The translations under genes and the position numbers were made by a program. The notes under the pieces were generated by a model. It saw only the letters and a list, made by a program, of their open reading frames with translations, had not been told where the DNA came from and made no database searches. From contig JANOQM010000027.1 of NCBI GenBank assembly GCA_031422295.1, positions 3,190 through 67,189 of the forward strand: a stretch of DNA of 64,000 nt. Direction: 5' to 3'. This DNA is from JANOMH01 sp031422295 (lineage in GTDB: Bacteria > Pseudomonadota > Alphaproteobacteria > Rhodobacterales > Rhodobacteraceae). Position 1 is the first letter of the stretch, and every line of letters starts with the position of its first letter. This document shows, one piece after another, positions 41,798 to 51,460 of the stretch.

Positions 41798-43171
41798 TCA
41801 GGGCAGGAACCGCTGCACCAGACCTACAATCCGCTTTATCACAGCACTGTCAAACAACCTTGGGCTAAAATAGGCACCTGCTGCGCGTTTGTTAACCTCG
41901 CCACGCGTCGGATAGGGCAAAACCGTGTTGGCGATTGCGGTCATTTTCAGTCGGTTGGCGATGGCCATGGCCCACAGCCCAATCAGTTCGCCCGCGTCAT
42001 CGGCCAGAATGGACGCGCCCACAGGCCGGCCCCTCACCACCATGACCTTGATCCACCCCTGTGTCTGGCCAGATGTAATCGCCCGGTCGTTATGGGCCAT
42101 ATCGGAGCGGACCACGACCAACCCGGCGCCGTACCGCGACTTTGCCTGTGCTTCGGTCAATCCGACCTGCGCCAGTTCAGGCATCGTATAGGTGGCCCAT
42201 GGAATGTGGTCGGTACGCTGTTTTGATGGCAGCCCAAACAGCATCGACCGGATAATGACCCCAGCATGATAGCCTGCCACATGGGTAAACTGCGACCCAC
42301 CCGCCGCGTCGCCAATGGCATAAACCCGTTTATTGGTCACTGAACGTAAATCGCGGCCGACCCGGACCCCCTTTTGGTCAAAAGCCACACCGGCGGTTTC
42401 CAGGTTTAGGCCCACGACATTAACCTTGCGCCCAACGGCCATCAGCAGATGACTGCCCCGGAAATCGCCTTTGGTGGTGTGGACCGTGATATCGCCATCA
42501 ATCCCGCTGATCCGTTCGGCTTTGGCGTCCTCGACAATCTCCACCCCTTCGGTACGCAAACTTTGCAAAAGCATCGCGGCAAGTTCCGGGTCATCCTTGC
42601 CCATTGCCTTGGCGGCCTCAACCACCGTCACCTTGCAGCCCAACCGCAAATGGGCCTGCGCCATTTCCATGCCAATTGGTCCGCCGCCGATGATCAACAG
42701 GTGCCGAGGCCGGTCGCGCAATTCGAATATTGTCTCGTTGGTCTGGACTGCAACGTCGTCCAGCCCGGGGATGCCTGGGATCAGCGGGCCGGATCCTGTG
42801 GCGATAACAAACCGGCGGGCGGTGATTACGGTATCCCCCGCCTGCACCGCCGTTTTCGAGATGAATTTTGCCTGCGCCCGGATGACGCGCACTCCCAGCC
42901 CTTCAAACCGCTCCTGACTATCGACGGGCGCAATCGTTTCGATGACCCGTTGGACGTGGTCCTTAGCCGCGGCAAAATCGGGATTTGGGACCATTTTGCC
43001 GGCGGCCAAAAGTGCTTTGGACGGCACACAGCCGTAATTCAGGCAATCGCCGCCCATCTTATGGCCCTCGATCAGGACAACTTTTGCGCCCATCTGCACG
43101 GCCCCGGCGGCCACCGACAGCCCGCCGGACCCGGCCCCGATAATACAAATGTCGGTCTTGATCTGGTCCAT
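41798..43171 (-). CDS. FAD-dependent pyridine-nucleotide-disulfide oxidoreductase
   Basis: The predicted protein has 457 residues. The FAD motif IIGAGSGGLSVAAG, the redox-active pair in GGDCLNYGCVPSKAL (Cys43 and Cys48) and the NAD-binding GGGPIGMEMAQAHLRLG are in the usual order of dihydrolipoamide/mercuric reductase-like enzymes. The C-terminal dimer domain lacks the tandem cysteines of mercuric reductase and its His-Glu pair is not obvious. The start overlaps the TVP38 stop by one base, an arrangement often seen. The substrate is unknown. Confidence 0.85.
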   Translation of the reverse strand: MDQIKTDICIIGAGSGGLSVAAGAVQMGAKVVLIEGHKMGGDCLNYGCVPSKALLAAGKMVPNPDFAAAKDHVQRVIETIAPVDSQERFEGLGVRVIRAQAKFISKTAVQAGDTVITARRFVIATGSGPLIPGIPGLDDVAVQTNETIFELRDRPRHLLIIGGGPIGMEMAQAHLRLGCKVTVVEAAKAMGKDDPELAAMLLQSLRTEGVEIVEDAKAERISGIDGDITVHTTKGDFRGSHLLMAVGRKVNVVGLNLETAGVAFDQKGVRVGRDLRSVTNKRVYAIGDAAGGSQFTHVAGYHAGVIIRSMLFGLPSKQRTDHIPWATYTMPELAQVGLTEAQAKSRYGAGLVVVRSDMAHNDRAITSGQTQGWIKVMVVRGRPVGASILADDAGELIGLWAMAIANRLKMTAIANTVLPYPTRGEVNKRAAGAYFSPRLFDSAVIKRIVGLVQRFLP

Positions 43172-43917
43172 TACAGCACCGGTTTCCTACGGATAAGTTT
43201 GATCAGGATCGGCAATGCCGCCAACAGGCACAAGCCCAGCAAAGGCAAAAATATCTGCGGCTCAAAAATCAATCCAAGATTTGGAACTTCGCCCCGCGCA
43301 AACACCTCGCCGAGGCCCGCCCCAACCGAAGTCAGGACCAGCCCGCCCGGGATGATCCCGAAAAACGTCGAGATTACAAAGCGTGACAGGGGCACGCCGA
43401 CCAGACCGGGGATGAGATTGGCCATAAAGAACGGGATCGCCGGGACAAGCCGGAGCAAAAACAGCATAGACCATTGATTGGCATCAATCCCGTCCTTGAT
43501 CCGTCTTACCACCCCGTCAGCGGCACCCAGCCGGGACGCGAGCCTTGCCCCAAACCCCCAACGGGCGGCCAAAAAAATCACGCTGGCCCCGATGGTTGCG
43601 GCGGTCACATTAATCAGCACACCCGGGAAAGTTGCGAACAGAAAGCCGCCGGTCAGGGTGGCAATCGTGGCCCCGGGCAGCGAGAAGCCGACGATCAGAA
43701 TATAGACTGCCATAAACCCGGCCACGCTCAGTAAATAATGACTGTCGCGAAACCTCAGCAGGTCCTCGCGATTGTCGCGCAACGCCTCAAAACTGATCAC
43801 ATCGCGCAGGAAAACTACGCCCAGCACCGCCACAAGGCCAATAACCAGCAGCGGCACGAACCGAACAAGTGGGTTGGTGGGTGTTCTGGTCATTTCGGTC
43901 ATCTTACTGTCCTGCAT
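43171..43917 (-). CDS. TVP38/TMEM64-family membrane protein
   Basis: The predicted protein has 248 residues; start codons at 43917 and 43905 are both possible. Five or six hydrophobic helices are present, with the SNARE-associated family loop ATLTGGFLFATFPGVLINV and a C-terminal PNLIPGLVGVPLSRF segment. Members are DedA-like lipid scramblases or transporters. It comes first in a two-gene unit with the disulfide oxidoreductase. Its function is not known. Confidence 0.87.
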   Translation of the reverse strand: MQDSKMTEMTRTPTNPLVRFVPLLVIGLVAVLGVVFLRDVISFEALRDNREDLLRFRDSHYLLSVAGFMAVYILIVGFSLPGATIATLTGGFLFATFPGVLINVTAATIGASVIFLAARWGFGARLASRLGAADGVVRRIKDGIDANQWSMLFLLRLVPAIPFFMANLIPGLVGVPLSRFVISTFFGIIPGGLVLTSVGAGLGEVFARGEVPNLGLIFEPQIFLPLLGLCLLAALPILIKLIRRKPVL

Positions 43918-44077
43918 TGGAATTGTCTTAGGTTAGATGATGGGTCACCGGCATTTGGCATAGCACAATCACGGCTGTTTGACCAAAGCCGATGGTATAT
44001 TGCAGTTTCAGCCGCTTTCCTGCTGTTGATCGCAAAGACTGCGTGTGAATTGTTGCAGAATTCCGGCCCCGGACGCG

Positions 44078-44106
44078 TTGACACGGGCCCAGGTGCGCTC
44101 TACAGG
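44078..44106 (+). promoter_or_regulatory. Candidate promoter of rpmH
   Basis: A perfect TTGACA lies at 44078-44083, followed 17 bases later by TACAGG at 44101-44106, a weak -10 element. It is 71 bases before the rpmH ATG and points toward it. Confidence 0.4.
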
Positions 44107-44177
44107 ACGGGCTTCGAATGATGTCGGGCCTCGAATCCTGTAATCTGGGTTTGGTCCAAAGAACGGAGATACGCGCG

Positions 44178-44312
44178 ATGAAACGCACATTTCAACCTTC
44201 AAACCGGGTCCGCAAGGCGCGTCACGGCTTTCGTGCGCGGATGGCCACCAAGAATGGCCGCAAGATTTTGAACGCCCGCCGGGCGCGTGGTCGCAAGGTT
44301 CTAAGCGCTTAA
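44178..44312 (+). CDS. rpmH: 50S ribosomal protein L34
   Basis: This 44-residue basic protein has the L34 sequence pattern KRTFQPSNRVRKARHGFRAR and ends RARGRKVLSA. The frame opens 60 bases earlier, but ATG 44178 with GGAG eight bases upstream is the correct start. It opens the conserved rpmH-rnpA-yidD order. Confidence 0.97.
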   Translation: MKRTFQPSNRVRKARHGFRARMATKNGRKILNARRARGRKVLSA

Positions 44313-44332
44313 TCCTTTTCAAGGGGTTTCGT

Positions 44333-44740
44333 ATGACACCGCCGATGGAACCGCAGGCAGGCAACACAGCGCCTGAGGCGGCTGCAGCGGCGGTTTTATC
44401 TTGTTATACTGTGCTGAACAAACGCGCTGATTTTGTGCGGGCCTCAAGCGGCGTGCGTCACGGCACCCCCGGCTTTCACCTCCAAGCCCGCGCGTCAGTA
44501 GGTGTATCGGCCATCCGGGTCGGATTTACCTGTTCTAAGAAAGTTGGCAATGCCGTCGCCCGCAACCGCGCCAAACGCCGCCTGCGCGAAGTGGCCCGGT
44601 TGGTGTTACCAAGCCACGGCAGGCACGGTTGGGATTATGTGCTGGTTGGGCGTGCTGGCGTGACCGCCAGCCATGATTTTGCCCGGATGCAGACCGATCT
44701 GATCGACGCCGTCGCCCGTGTTCACCGGGCCGGATCATGA
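44333..44740 (+). CDS. rnpA: Ribonuclease P protein component
   Basis: This 135-residue protein binds RNase P RNA and helps process tRNA 5' ends. The conserved segment RVGFTCSKKVGNAVARNRAK carries the RNR motif. An N-terminal leader of about 25 alanine-rich residues precedes the usual fold, so the true start may be later. It is 21 bases after rpmH and overlaps yidD by four bases. Confidence 0.95.
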   Translation: MTPPMEPQAGNTAPEAAAAAVLSCYTVLNKRADFVRASSGVRHGTPGFHLQARASVGVSAIRVGFTCSKKVGNAVARNRAKRRLREVARLVLPSHGRHGWDYVLVGRAGVTASHDFARMQTDLIDAVARVHRAGS

Positions 44741-44958
44741 CCCCGCTGGCCATTGTCATTTCATTGCCTGTCCGCGCCTATCGGCTGCTTTTGTCGCCTT
44801 GGGTCGGGCATGGCTGCCGGTATCAGCCGACCTGTTCTGCCTATGCCCTCGAGGCTTTGCACCGCCATGGCGGCATCAAAGGTGGATGGCTGACCATTCG
44901 CCGTATCGGGCGGTGCCATCCATGGGGTGGGTCCGGCGTTGATAATGTGCCAGACTAG
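44737..44958 (+). CDS. yidD: Membrane protein insertion efficiency factor YidD
   Basis: This 73-residue protein has the family core YRLLLSPWVGHGCRYQPTCS, YALEALHRHGGIKGG and RIGRCHPWG. It overlaps the rnpA stop as ATGA. YidD assists YidC-dependent insertion of membrane proteins. yidC follows about 2.5 kb downstream on the same strand, separated by an inserted lipoprotein gene on the other strand and a GGDEF-EAL gene. The stop is three bases from the convergent DUF3833 gene. Confidence 0.95.
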   Translation: MTPLAIVISLPVRAYRLLLSPWVGHGCRYQPTCSAYALEALHRHGGIKGGWLTIRRIGRCHPWGGSGVDNVPD

Positions 44959-44961
44959 GCC

Positions 44962-45501
44962 CTAGTCCAGTTTTTCAAAACTGATGCTGACATCACCGAT
45001 ATCAATCCCGGACCGGCGCATATAGGCTCTGTTAAACAATCGGTTATCCGCCGTCAGCCACATCCAGTCATTGAAGGTGACGCGCAGGCTTTCAACTGTG
45101 CCATCGGCACTGGGCACCGGCAAATCAATTTCGTATTGCCAGTTGAAACGGTCGCCATCTTCGATCCCGACCGCCTCGCCAATTACCCCCGGTGCGGTGC
45201 CGCGCCATGTATCCTCGCCAGTTTTGACGAGGGTCCAGACACGCTGTTCGGTCGATCCGTCCTCGTAGACAAAATCCTCGGTCAGTAGCAGCCGCTCACC
45301 GTTCCAATCGCCGGTGATCTGCACCTCGAACCGGCGGCGGACCGTGCCGAAAATATCCTGAAACTGGCCGTAGGCGACCAGATTGCCGTCAAAGAACTCT
45401 TCCAGATTCAGCTTGCGGGTGCTGAGCGCGGGGTCCTCGAAGGCAGGTTTACCGGTGCAGGCGGCAAGCAGGGCAAAGGCGGTAAGGGCCAAGAAACGCA
45501 T
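44962..45501 (-). CDS. DUF3833-family lipoprotein
   Basis: From ATG 45501, six bases after AAGGAG, the protein has 179 residues; ATG 45504 also lies there but is only three bases from the site. A lipoprotein signal ends LAAC. KLNLEEFFDGNLVAYGQFQD, EDFVYEDGSTEQRVW and DWMWLTADNRLFNRAYM match the DUF3833 family. Its function is unknown. It interrupts the rpmH-rnpA-yidD / yidC run on the opposite strand. Confidence 0.8.
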   Translation of the reverse strand: MRFLALTAFALLAACTGKPAFEDPALSTRKLNLEEFFDGNLVAYGQFQDIFGTVRRRFEVQITGDWNGERLLLTEDFVYEDGSTEQRVWTLVKTGEDTWRGTAPGVIGEAVGIEDGDRFNWQYEIDLPVPSADGTVESLRVTFNDWMWLTADNRLFNRAYMRRSGIDIGDVSISFEKLD

Positions 45502-45750
45502 CATTTTCTCCTTTTCTGGTAATACGTGAACCACGCAACTCCGGATGCCAATGCGTAAACTGGGCTTAGGTCGGCAGGGACTATCGGGGCCCCGCGCAAT
45601 CTGGCCCCCCGGATTAGCGAAAATTCAAACGAAAATCTGCGGCGGCGTTAACGTCCCTCTTAGTAAGATTACCCTAGCGTGTACTAACAATTGTGTGCGG
45701 GTGATGTGGTCCCGCGCGAATAGTCTGCCGATGCGAAGGAAACCTGCTCG

Positions 45751-47292
45751 ATGTTTGCCACCTCCGCTCAGGGATTAGCGTCCCGATTTTTTCGCCTGAT
45801 ACAGGCAGTCCGGCGGCCGTATTTTCTGGTACTGATGCCGGTGCTGGTTCTGTCGGCAATGGCTCTTGGCGGGCAATCGGCGATGATATTTGTGGCCCTG
45901 ACATTTCCGGTTATGCTGGCTTTTGCCTTGCCGCCAAGTAGCGGCACGCAATTTGGCATCACAGATCCATTGACCGGGCTGGCGCAACGCAGCGGCGCCG
46001 TGGCAGCCCTTGATCATGCCTTGCGGATCTCAACACGCATGGGCCGGGCAACCGGGGCTATGATGATCGAAATTGATCGCTTTAAGCTGTTAGAGGAACG
46101 CCATGACCGCGCTGCGGTTGAACGTATCCTACGGGTCACGGCGGACCGGTTGCAGGATAGTCTGCGTGACAATGATCTGGCAGCCCGGCTTGACGGGCCA
46201 ACATTCGCGGTAGCCCTTGGTGCCGTCCGCAGGCTTGATCTTGAGGCGGCAATTCAACTGGCGGGCCGCATTCAGCGGTCACTTTCTGAGCCGATTTCGG
46301 TCGACACGACCAATGTCTACATCACCGTTTCCATTGGTTTCAGCCTTGCCGCACGGCTGGAGAAGCCCACCGGCGAAACTGTTCTTCAGGCCGCGACCTC
46401 CGCAATGATCGAGGCACAGCGCAGCGGCCCATCCGCTATTCGCAGCTATTCCGATGCGATGCGGGTTCGGATAGCTTCCCGCAATAGCCTGTCCGACGAG
46501 GTCGCGGGGGCGCTTGAACGCGGCGAGATCATGGCGTTTTTCCAACCGCAGATTTCGACCAAAACCGGCGTCATTACCGGTTTTGAAACGCTGGCGCGCT
46601 GGCACCACCCAGACCGTGGCCTGATTCCGCCGATCGAGTTTCTGCCCGCTTTGGTGCAGGCCGGGCTGATGGGGCGCTTGGGCGAGATCATGATCTATGA
46701 CGCCCTGACGGCGCTGAAGCGCTGGGATGAGGCCGGGTACGAAATCCCCCGGGTAGGTGTCAATTTTTCCAACGAGGAATTATGTGATCCGCGCCTTGTG
46801 GACCGGATCGGCTGGGAACTGGACCGCTTTGATCTGACCCCAGACCGACTGGTCGTTGAAGTGCTGGAAACCGTGGTCGCCAGTCATTCCGAAGACGTCA
46901 TTATCCGTAATCTGTCGGGTCTGGCGCGCTTGGGGTGCTGCCTTGATCTGGATGACTTTGGAACTGGTCACGCGTCGATCACCAATATCCGGCGCTTTTC
47001 GATCGAGCGGATCAAGATTGACCGCAGTTTTGTGACCAAGATTGACGCCGATCCGGAACAGCAGAAAATGGTCTCGGCGATCCTGACTATGGCCGACCGG
47101 CTGGGGCTGGATACGCTGGCCGAAGGGGTCGAAACGGCAGGCGAACAGGCCATGCTGGCGCGGCTCGGTTGCGGCCATTTACAGGGCTTTGGCATTGCAC
47201 GCCCCATGCCAATGCAGGAAACCGACGGCTGGATCAGGGCCTATCGCAGCAGGCTGGATGCCCCGATTGCGATAACCCGCAAAGCGATTTAA
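45751..47292 (+). CDS. Membrane GGDEF-EAL protein with a degenerate GGDEF domain
   Basis: The predicted protein has 513 residues. Two N-terminal hydrophobic helices lie near 24-58. In the GGDEF domain the motif reads LDGPTF at about 147-152, so cyclase activity is unlikely. The EAL domain looks intact: GFETLARWHH (ETL variant), NFSNEEL, DDFGTGHASI, KIDRSFV and LAEGVETAGE. It should hydrolyse cyclic-di-GMP, possibly regulated by GTP binding at the degenerate domain. It stands between yidD and yidC on the same strand. Confidence 0.9.
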   Translation: MFATSAQGLASRFFRLIQAVRRPYFLVLMPVLVLSAMALGGQSAMIFVALTFPVMLAFALPPSSGTQFGITDPLTGLAQRSGAVAALDHALRISTRMGRATGAMMIEIDRFKLLEERHDRAAVERILRVTADRLQDSLRDNDLAARLDGPTFAVALGAVRRLDLEAAIQLAGRIQRSLSEPISVDTTNVYITVSIGFSLAARLEKPTGETVLQAATSAMIEAQRSGPSAIRSYSDAMRVRIASRNSLSDEVAGALERGEIMAFFQPQISTKTGVITGFETLARWHHPDRGLIPPIEFLPALVQAGLMGRLGEIMIYDALTALKRWDEAGYEIPRVGVNFSNEELCDPRLVDRIGWELDRFDLTPDRLVVEVLETVVASHSEDVIIRNLSGLARLGCCLDLDDFGTGHASITNIRRFSIERIKIDRSFVTKIDADPEQQKMVSAILTMADRLGLDTLAEGVETAGEQAMLARLGCGHLQGFGIARPMPMQETDGWIRAYRSRLDAPIAITRKAI

Positions 47293-47442
47293 ACGCGGGT
47301 CGAACTCGGGTGTTTGCGTGTGACCGGATCACAAACCGACATTGCTCTCTTGTTGGCCCCTAAATGGCCCTAAAACCGCTTGACCTTTGGGACTTTGGCC
47401 TGTTGAACCGCACTGAAATTCAGCGATCATACGGGCGGCTTG

Positions 47443-49269
47443 ATGGACGGTCAGAACAAGAATCTTTTCCTGGCTATGGTGCTCAGCGCCATGGTGATCC
47501 TGACATGGTCGGTCTTGTTCCCGCCAGCACCGCCGGTTGTGCCGGTTGATGGCACGACGACCGAAAATATTGCTGATGCTGAAGCCACCACCGATCCGGC
47601 CAGCCCCACCGAAGCGGTGATTACACCCGAAGAAGCCGCAGTCGCCGATGCGCCGCGGGTGCAGGTTGACACACCCAATCTGTTTGGGTCAATCTCGCTG
47701 CTAGGCGGGCGGATCGACGATATCTCGCTGCGCAATTACCGCGACACGGTCGACCCTGCATCTGCCAATGTGCGTCTGTTCAACCCTGTTGGCAGCGACG
47801 ATGCCTATTACGCCGTGTTTGGCTATGCTGCCGCCGAAGGGCTAGCACCCGAAGCCGTTCCTGGACCTGATACATTGTGGTCCGTGGCCGAAGGCGAAGT
47901 GCTGACACCGACCACGCCGGTCACGTTGATCTGGGATAACGGGGCTGGATTGGTGTTTCGGCGGACCATCGCGGTCGATGAAAAATTCATGTTCACCATT
48001 GACCAGACGGTGACAAATACCGGGACTGAAACTGCCGCGATGCGCCCCTACGGCCTCATTCGGCGGCACGGCGAACCGGACAACCTCAAGAACTTTTTTA
48101 TCTTGCACGAAGGCATGGTGCGGATGTCAGACGGCACACTGCAAGAGGCGGCCTATAGCGATATTGCGGAATACGAAGTGGACACCGCCGAAGGTGCCTC
48201 GTCCGAACGGATCGAAGTGCTGGAAAACGGTTGGATCGGGTTCACTGATCACTATTGGATGACGACTTTGGTGCCACAGCAGGGCACCGCATTCCGGTCG
48301 GTCTCGAAATATTTCGCTAACCGTGACATCTATCAGGCCGAAGCGGTCATGCCGCTGGAAACCGTCGCGGCCGGGGCCACTTCAACTGTGCGGACGCAAT
48401 TGTTCGCCGGAGCCAAGGAATGGGCCACGATCCGGGATTATCAGAATGAAGCGGGCATTTTCGGGTTTCTGGACTCGATCGACTGGGGCTGGTTTTTCAT
48501 GATCACCAAGCCGATGTTCGCGCTGCTGCATACGCTGAACACATATATCGGCAATATGGGCTGGTCGATTATCGCGCTGACGCTGATCATCAAGGCGCTG
48601 GTGCTTCCGCTGGCGTATAAATCCTACGTCTCGATGGCCCGCATGAAAGAGCTTCAGCCCGAGATGGAAAAGCTGAAAGAGCGGTCCGGCGAAGATAAGC
48701 AGGCGATGCAACAAGGCATGATGAAACTGTATAAGGATAACAAGGTAAACCCGGCCTCGGGCTGTTTGCCGATCCTGATCCAGATTCCAATCTTTTTCTC
48801 GCTCTACAAGGTGATTTTCGTCACCTTGGAACTGCGGCATGCACCCTGGATCGGCTGGATCAAAGACCTGTCCGCGCCTGATACCTCGTCCATCCTGAAC
48901 CTGTTTGGGCTGTTGCCGTGGTCGACACCCGAACCGGGCAGCATATTCTTTATCGTCTCGCTGGGTGTGTTGCCGATCATCCTCGGTATTTCCATGTGGC
49001 TGCAGCAAAAACTGAACCCGGCCCCCACCGATGCAACGCAAAAGATGATCTTTGCCTGGATGCCCTGGGTGTTTATGTTCATGCTGGGCTCGTTTGCCTC
49101 GGGTCTGGTGATTTACTGGATCGCCAACAACATGATCACCTTCACCCAGCAATACGCGATTATGCGCAGTCACGGGCACAAGCCCGACATTTTTGGAAAT
49201 ATCATCGGGTCGTTTAAACGCGAGCCCAAACCGGTGGCCAATACCAACACCAAGCCGAAGGGCAAATAG
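47443..49269 (+). CDS. yidC: Membrane protein insertase YidC
   Basis: From ATG 47443 the protein has 608 residues. The N-terminal anchor (LFLAMVLSAMVILTW) is followed by a large periplasmic beta-domain of about 300 residues. The C-terminal five-helix insertase includes MGWSIIALTLIIKALVLPL, the coiled loop KELQPEMEKLKER and GCLPILIQIPIFFSLYKVIF. It ends in a basic tail. It inserts inner-membrane proteins with or without SecYEG. Confidence 0.97.
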   Translation: MDGQNKNLFLAMVLSAMVILTWSVLFPPAPPVVPVDGTTTENIADAEATTDPASPTEAVITPEEAAVADAPRVQVDTPNLFGSISLLGGRIDDISLRNYRDTVDPASANVRLFNPVGSDDAYYAVFGYAAAEGLAPEAVPGPDTLWSVAEGEVLTPTTPVTLIWDNGAGLVFRRTIAVDEKFMFTIDQTVTNTGTETAAMRPYGLIRRHGEPDNLKNFFILHEGMVRMSDGTLQEAAYSDIAEYEVDTAEGASSERIEVLENGWIGFTDHYWMTTLVPQQGTAFRSVSKYFANRDIYQAEAVMPLETVAAGATSTVRTQLFAGAKEWATIRDYQNEAGIFGFLDSIDWGWFFMITKPMFALLHTLNTYIGNMGWSIIALTLIIKALVLPLAYKSYVSMARMKELQPEMEKLKERSGEDKQAMQQGMMKLYKDNKVNPASGCLPILIQIPIFFSLYKVIFVTLELRHAPWIGWIKDLSAPDTSSILNLFGLLPWSTPEPGSIFFIVSLGVLPIILGISMWLQQKLNPAPTDATQKMIFAWMPWVFMFMLGSFASGLVIYWIANNMITFTQQYAIMRSHGHKPDIFGNIIGSFKREPKPVANTNTKPKGK

Positions 49270-49281
49270 CATGGGGTCGCC

Positions 49282-49932
49282 GTGCAACTGACATTTCCCA
49301 TCGCCGATCCGGCGGAACCGGATCTCGCCGAAACCGGACGCTTGTTGTTTGCCGGGCCAGTAGAGTTTGTCAAAGGCGTCGTGGCCATGGCGGGTCTGCC
49401 CCCGGCTGACCGGATCGAAGTGTGCTTTGCCGGGCGGTCCAATGTTGGAAAATCCAGCCTGATCAATGCGCTGACCAACCGCAAGGGTTTGGCGCGTGCG
49501 TCCAATACCCCGGGCCGCACCCAAGAGATTAACTTTTTCGCGGTGGGTGAGCGGCACTATGTCGTCGACTTGCCCGGCTACGGCTATGCCAACGCGCCCT
49601 TGGCCATCGTCGAACGCTGGCAAAAACTGCTGCGGTCCTATCTGGCGGGGCGGCAAACCCTGCGCCGCGCCTTTGTGCTGATCGATGCGCGGCACGGGGC
49701 CAAAGCGGTAGATGAAGAGATCATGTCCCTGCTTGACCGCGCTGCAGTGACATTCCAATGCGTGCTGACCAAGACCGACAAGATCAGCGCCGCCGAATTG
49801 GAAACCGCCCTGACCATCACCCGCGCCGCACTGGCCAAACACCCTGCCGCATTCCCCGAGATTATTCTGACCAGTTCGGAAAAAGGCGACGGGATGGAAA
49901 CATTGCGGGCGATTATCGCCGATCTGGACTAG
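49282..49932 (+). CDS. engB: Ribosome biogenesis GTP-binding protein EngB/YihA
   Basis: From GTG 49282 the protein has 216 residues. AGRSNVGKSSLINAL (G1), NTPGRTQEINFF (G2), VDLPGYGYANAP (G3) and LTKTDKIS (G4) are in order. It is essential for 50S assembly in other bacteria. It starts 13 bases after yidC and is followed 17 bases later by argB. Confidence 0.96.
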   Translation: MQLTFPIADPAEPDLAETGRLLFAGPVEFVKGVVAMAGLPPADRIEVCFAGRSNVGKSSLINALTNRKGLARASNTPGRTQEINFFAVGERHYVVDLPGYGYANAPLAIVERWQKLLRSYLAGRQTLRRAFVLIDARHGAKAVDEEIMSLLDRAAVTFQCVLTKTDKISAAELETALTITRAALAKHPAAFPEIILTSSEKGDGMETLRAIIADLD

Positions 49933-49949
49933 TCATGAGGACCCAAAAC

Positions 49950-50828
49950 ATGAACCGTGACTGGATCGCCACCGCCCGCACCCTGTCCGAGGCATTGCCG
50001 TATTTACAGCGCTATTCCGGGTCGGTCGTCGTGGTCAAGTTCGGCGGCAATGCGATGGGCGACGATGACGCGATGGCCGAATTCGCCCGCGATATCGTGC
50101 TGATGCGGCAGGTGGGCGTCAAGGTTGTGGTTGTGCATGGCGGCGGCCCGATGATCAACGACATGCTGGCGAAACTCGGGATCGAGAGCAAATTCGTGCG
50201 CGGCAAGCGGGTGACGGACAAGGCCACCGTGCAAGTCGTCGAAATGATCCTGTCCGGGCTGGTCAATAAACGCATCGTGCAGGCGATCATGGATGCTGGT
50301 GGCCGGGCGGTTGGGATTTCCGGCAAGGATGACGACCTGATGGTCTGTGTCGCCGATGACCCGGAACTGGGCTTTGTCGGCCGCCCGGTCGAAATGAATG
50401 TGCAGGTCCTGCGCGATTTGTATGGGGCGGGCATCATCCCGGTCGTGGCTCCGGTGGGGACCGGCATAGCCGATAACGAGACGTTCAATGTGAACGGCGA
50501 CACAGCTGCCGGTGCCATTGCAGGCGCGTTGCAGGCCGACCGGCTGCTACTACTGACTGACGTGTCTGGCGTGAAAAACAAAGCAGGCGAGGTCATGACC
50601 CAGATGACCCCGGATCAGGTCCGCGGAATGATTGCCGACGGGTCAATTGCCGGGGGCATGATCCCCAAAACCGAAACCGCCCTAACCGCGTTAGAGGCTG
50701 GTGTGCGCGCTGTGGTCATTCTGGACGGGCGATTGCCCAATGCGTCCTTGCTGGAATTATTCACCGAACATGGGGCCGGGTCGATCATCCGGTCCACCGA
50801 ACCGCGTGTCAAACCGCATAACCCGTGA
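49950..50828 (+). CDS. argB: Acetylglutamate kinase
   Basis: From ATG 49950, preceded by ATGAGG, the protein has 292 residues; an upstream in-frame ATG at 49935 is also possible. VVVKFGGNAMGDD, KVVVVHGGGPMINDML and LLLLTDVSGVKNKAGE are the conserved segments of the amino-acid-kinase family that phosphorylates N-acetylglutamate. Arginine feedback inhibition is likely from the N-terminal helix. The stop overlaps the next GTG. Confidence 0.95.
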   Translation: MNRDWIATARTLSEALPYLQRYSGSVVVVKFGGNAMGDDDAMAEFARDIVLMRQVGVKVVVVHGGGPMINDMLAKLGIESKFVRGKRVTDKATVQVVEMILSGLVNKRIVQAIMDAGGRAVGISGKDDDLMVCVADDPELGFVGRPVEMNVQVLRDLYGAGIIPVVAPVGTGIADNETFNVNGDTAAGAIAGALQADRLLLLTDVSGVKNKAGEVMTQMTPDQVRGMIADGSIAGGMIPKTETALTALEAGVRAVVILDGRLPNASLLELFTEHGAGSIIRSTEPRVKPHNP

Positions 50829-51460
50829 ACCGGCTGAACAAAGCTTTGGCGGCGGAACAGCTTGAAATCACTGGCGTTCTGCCCGCTGTCCCATCCGACA
50901 CCCTGCACCACAGCATCCGGACCATTGCGCTGATATCCCCCGCCCCCGACTTTTGGGCGCATTTCACCCAAAGCCCCGAGTACACGGGCAATCAACCGCA
51001 TCCGCTGGACCGCTGGTCGCGTCGGGTGATCGGGCGGATCGCCGGTGACCATCAGGCCACGGCCTGTTTCCCATTTGGTGGCCCGCCCTACCAACCGTTT
51101 CTGTGCTGGGCGAAACGGTCAGGCCGGGCGTGGGCCAGTCCGGTTGGGCCATTGGTTCATGATACGCAGGGGCTGATGATTTCTTACCGGGGTGCATTGG
51201 GCCTGACCTCACAGATCGCCGCCACCCCCGGCACCAATCCCTGTCCCGCTTGCCCCGCCCCTTGCCTAACCGCCTGCCCGGTCGGCGCTTTGGGCGCAAC
51301 ACCTTACAATGTGCCCAAATGCAAAGCATTCCTTGACACCGCGCCCGGGTCAGGTTGCATGGAGGCAGGCTGTCTGGTGCGCAGGTCTTGCCCGGTCGGC
51401 CAAAATTTTCGCAAGCCAGAGCAACTGGCGTTCCATATGAAAGCGTTCAATCCCAGATGA
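50825..51460 (+). CDS. 4Fe-4S ferredoxin-domain protein
   Basis: The predicted protein has 211 residues from GTG 50825. A ferredoxin-like cluster motif reads CPACPAPCLTACPVGAL, with a second cysteine-rich segment CMEAGCLVRRSCPVG near the end. The N-terminal part has no clear family. It resembles the C-terminal region of QueG-type iron-sulfur proteins but lacks their cobalamin domain. The GTGA overlap with argB and the ATGA overlap with the next gene suggest three coupled genes. Its function is unknown. Confidence 0.8.
   Translation: MNRLNKALAAEQLEITGVLPAVPSDTLHHSIRTIALISPAPDFWAHFTQSPEYTGNQPHPLDRWSRRVIGRIAGDHQATACFPFGGPPYQPFLCWAKRSGRAWASPVGPLVHDTQGLMISYRGALGLTSQIAATPGTNPCPACPAPCLTACPVGALGATPYNVPKCKAFLDTAPGSGCMEAGCLVRRSCPVGQNFRKPEQLAFHMKAFNPR

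Noticed and set aside
48382..49842. A 486-residue frame opposite yidC and engB
   Set aside because: It is antisense to two confirmed genes and has no domain pattern. Long antisense frames are common in high-GC genomes.
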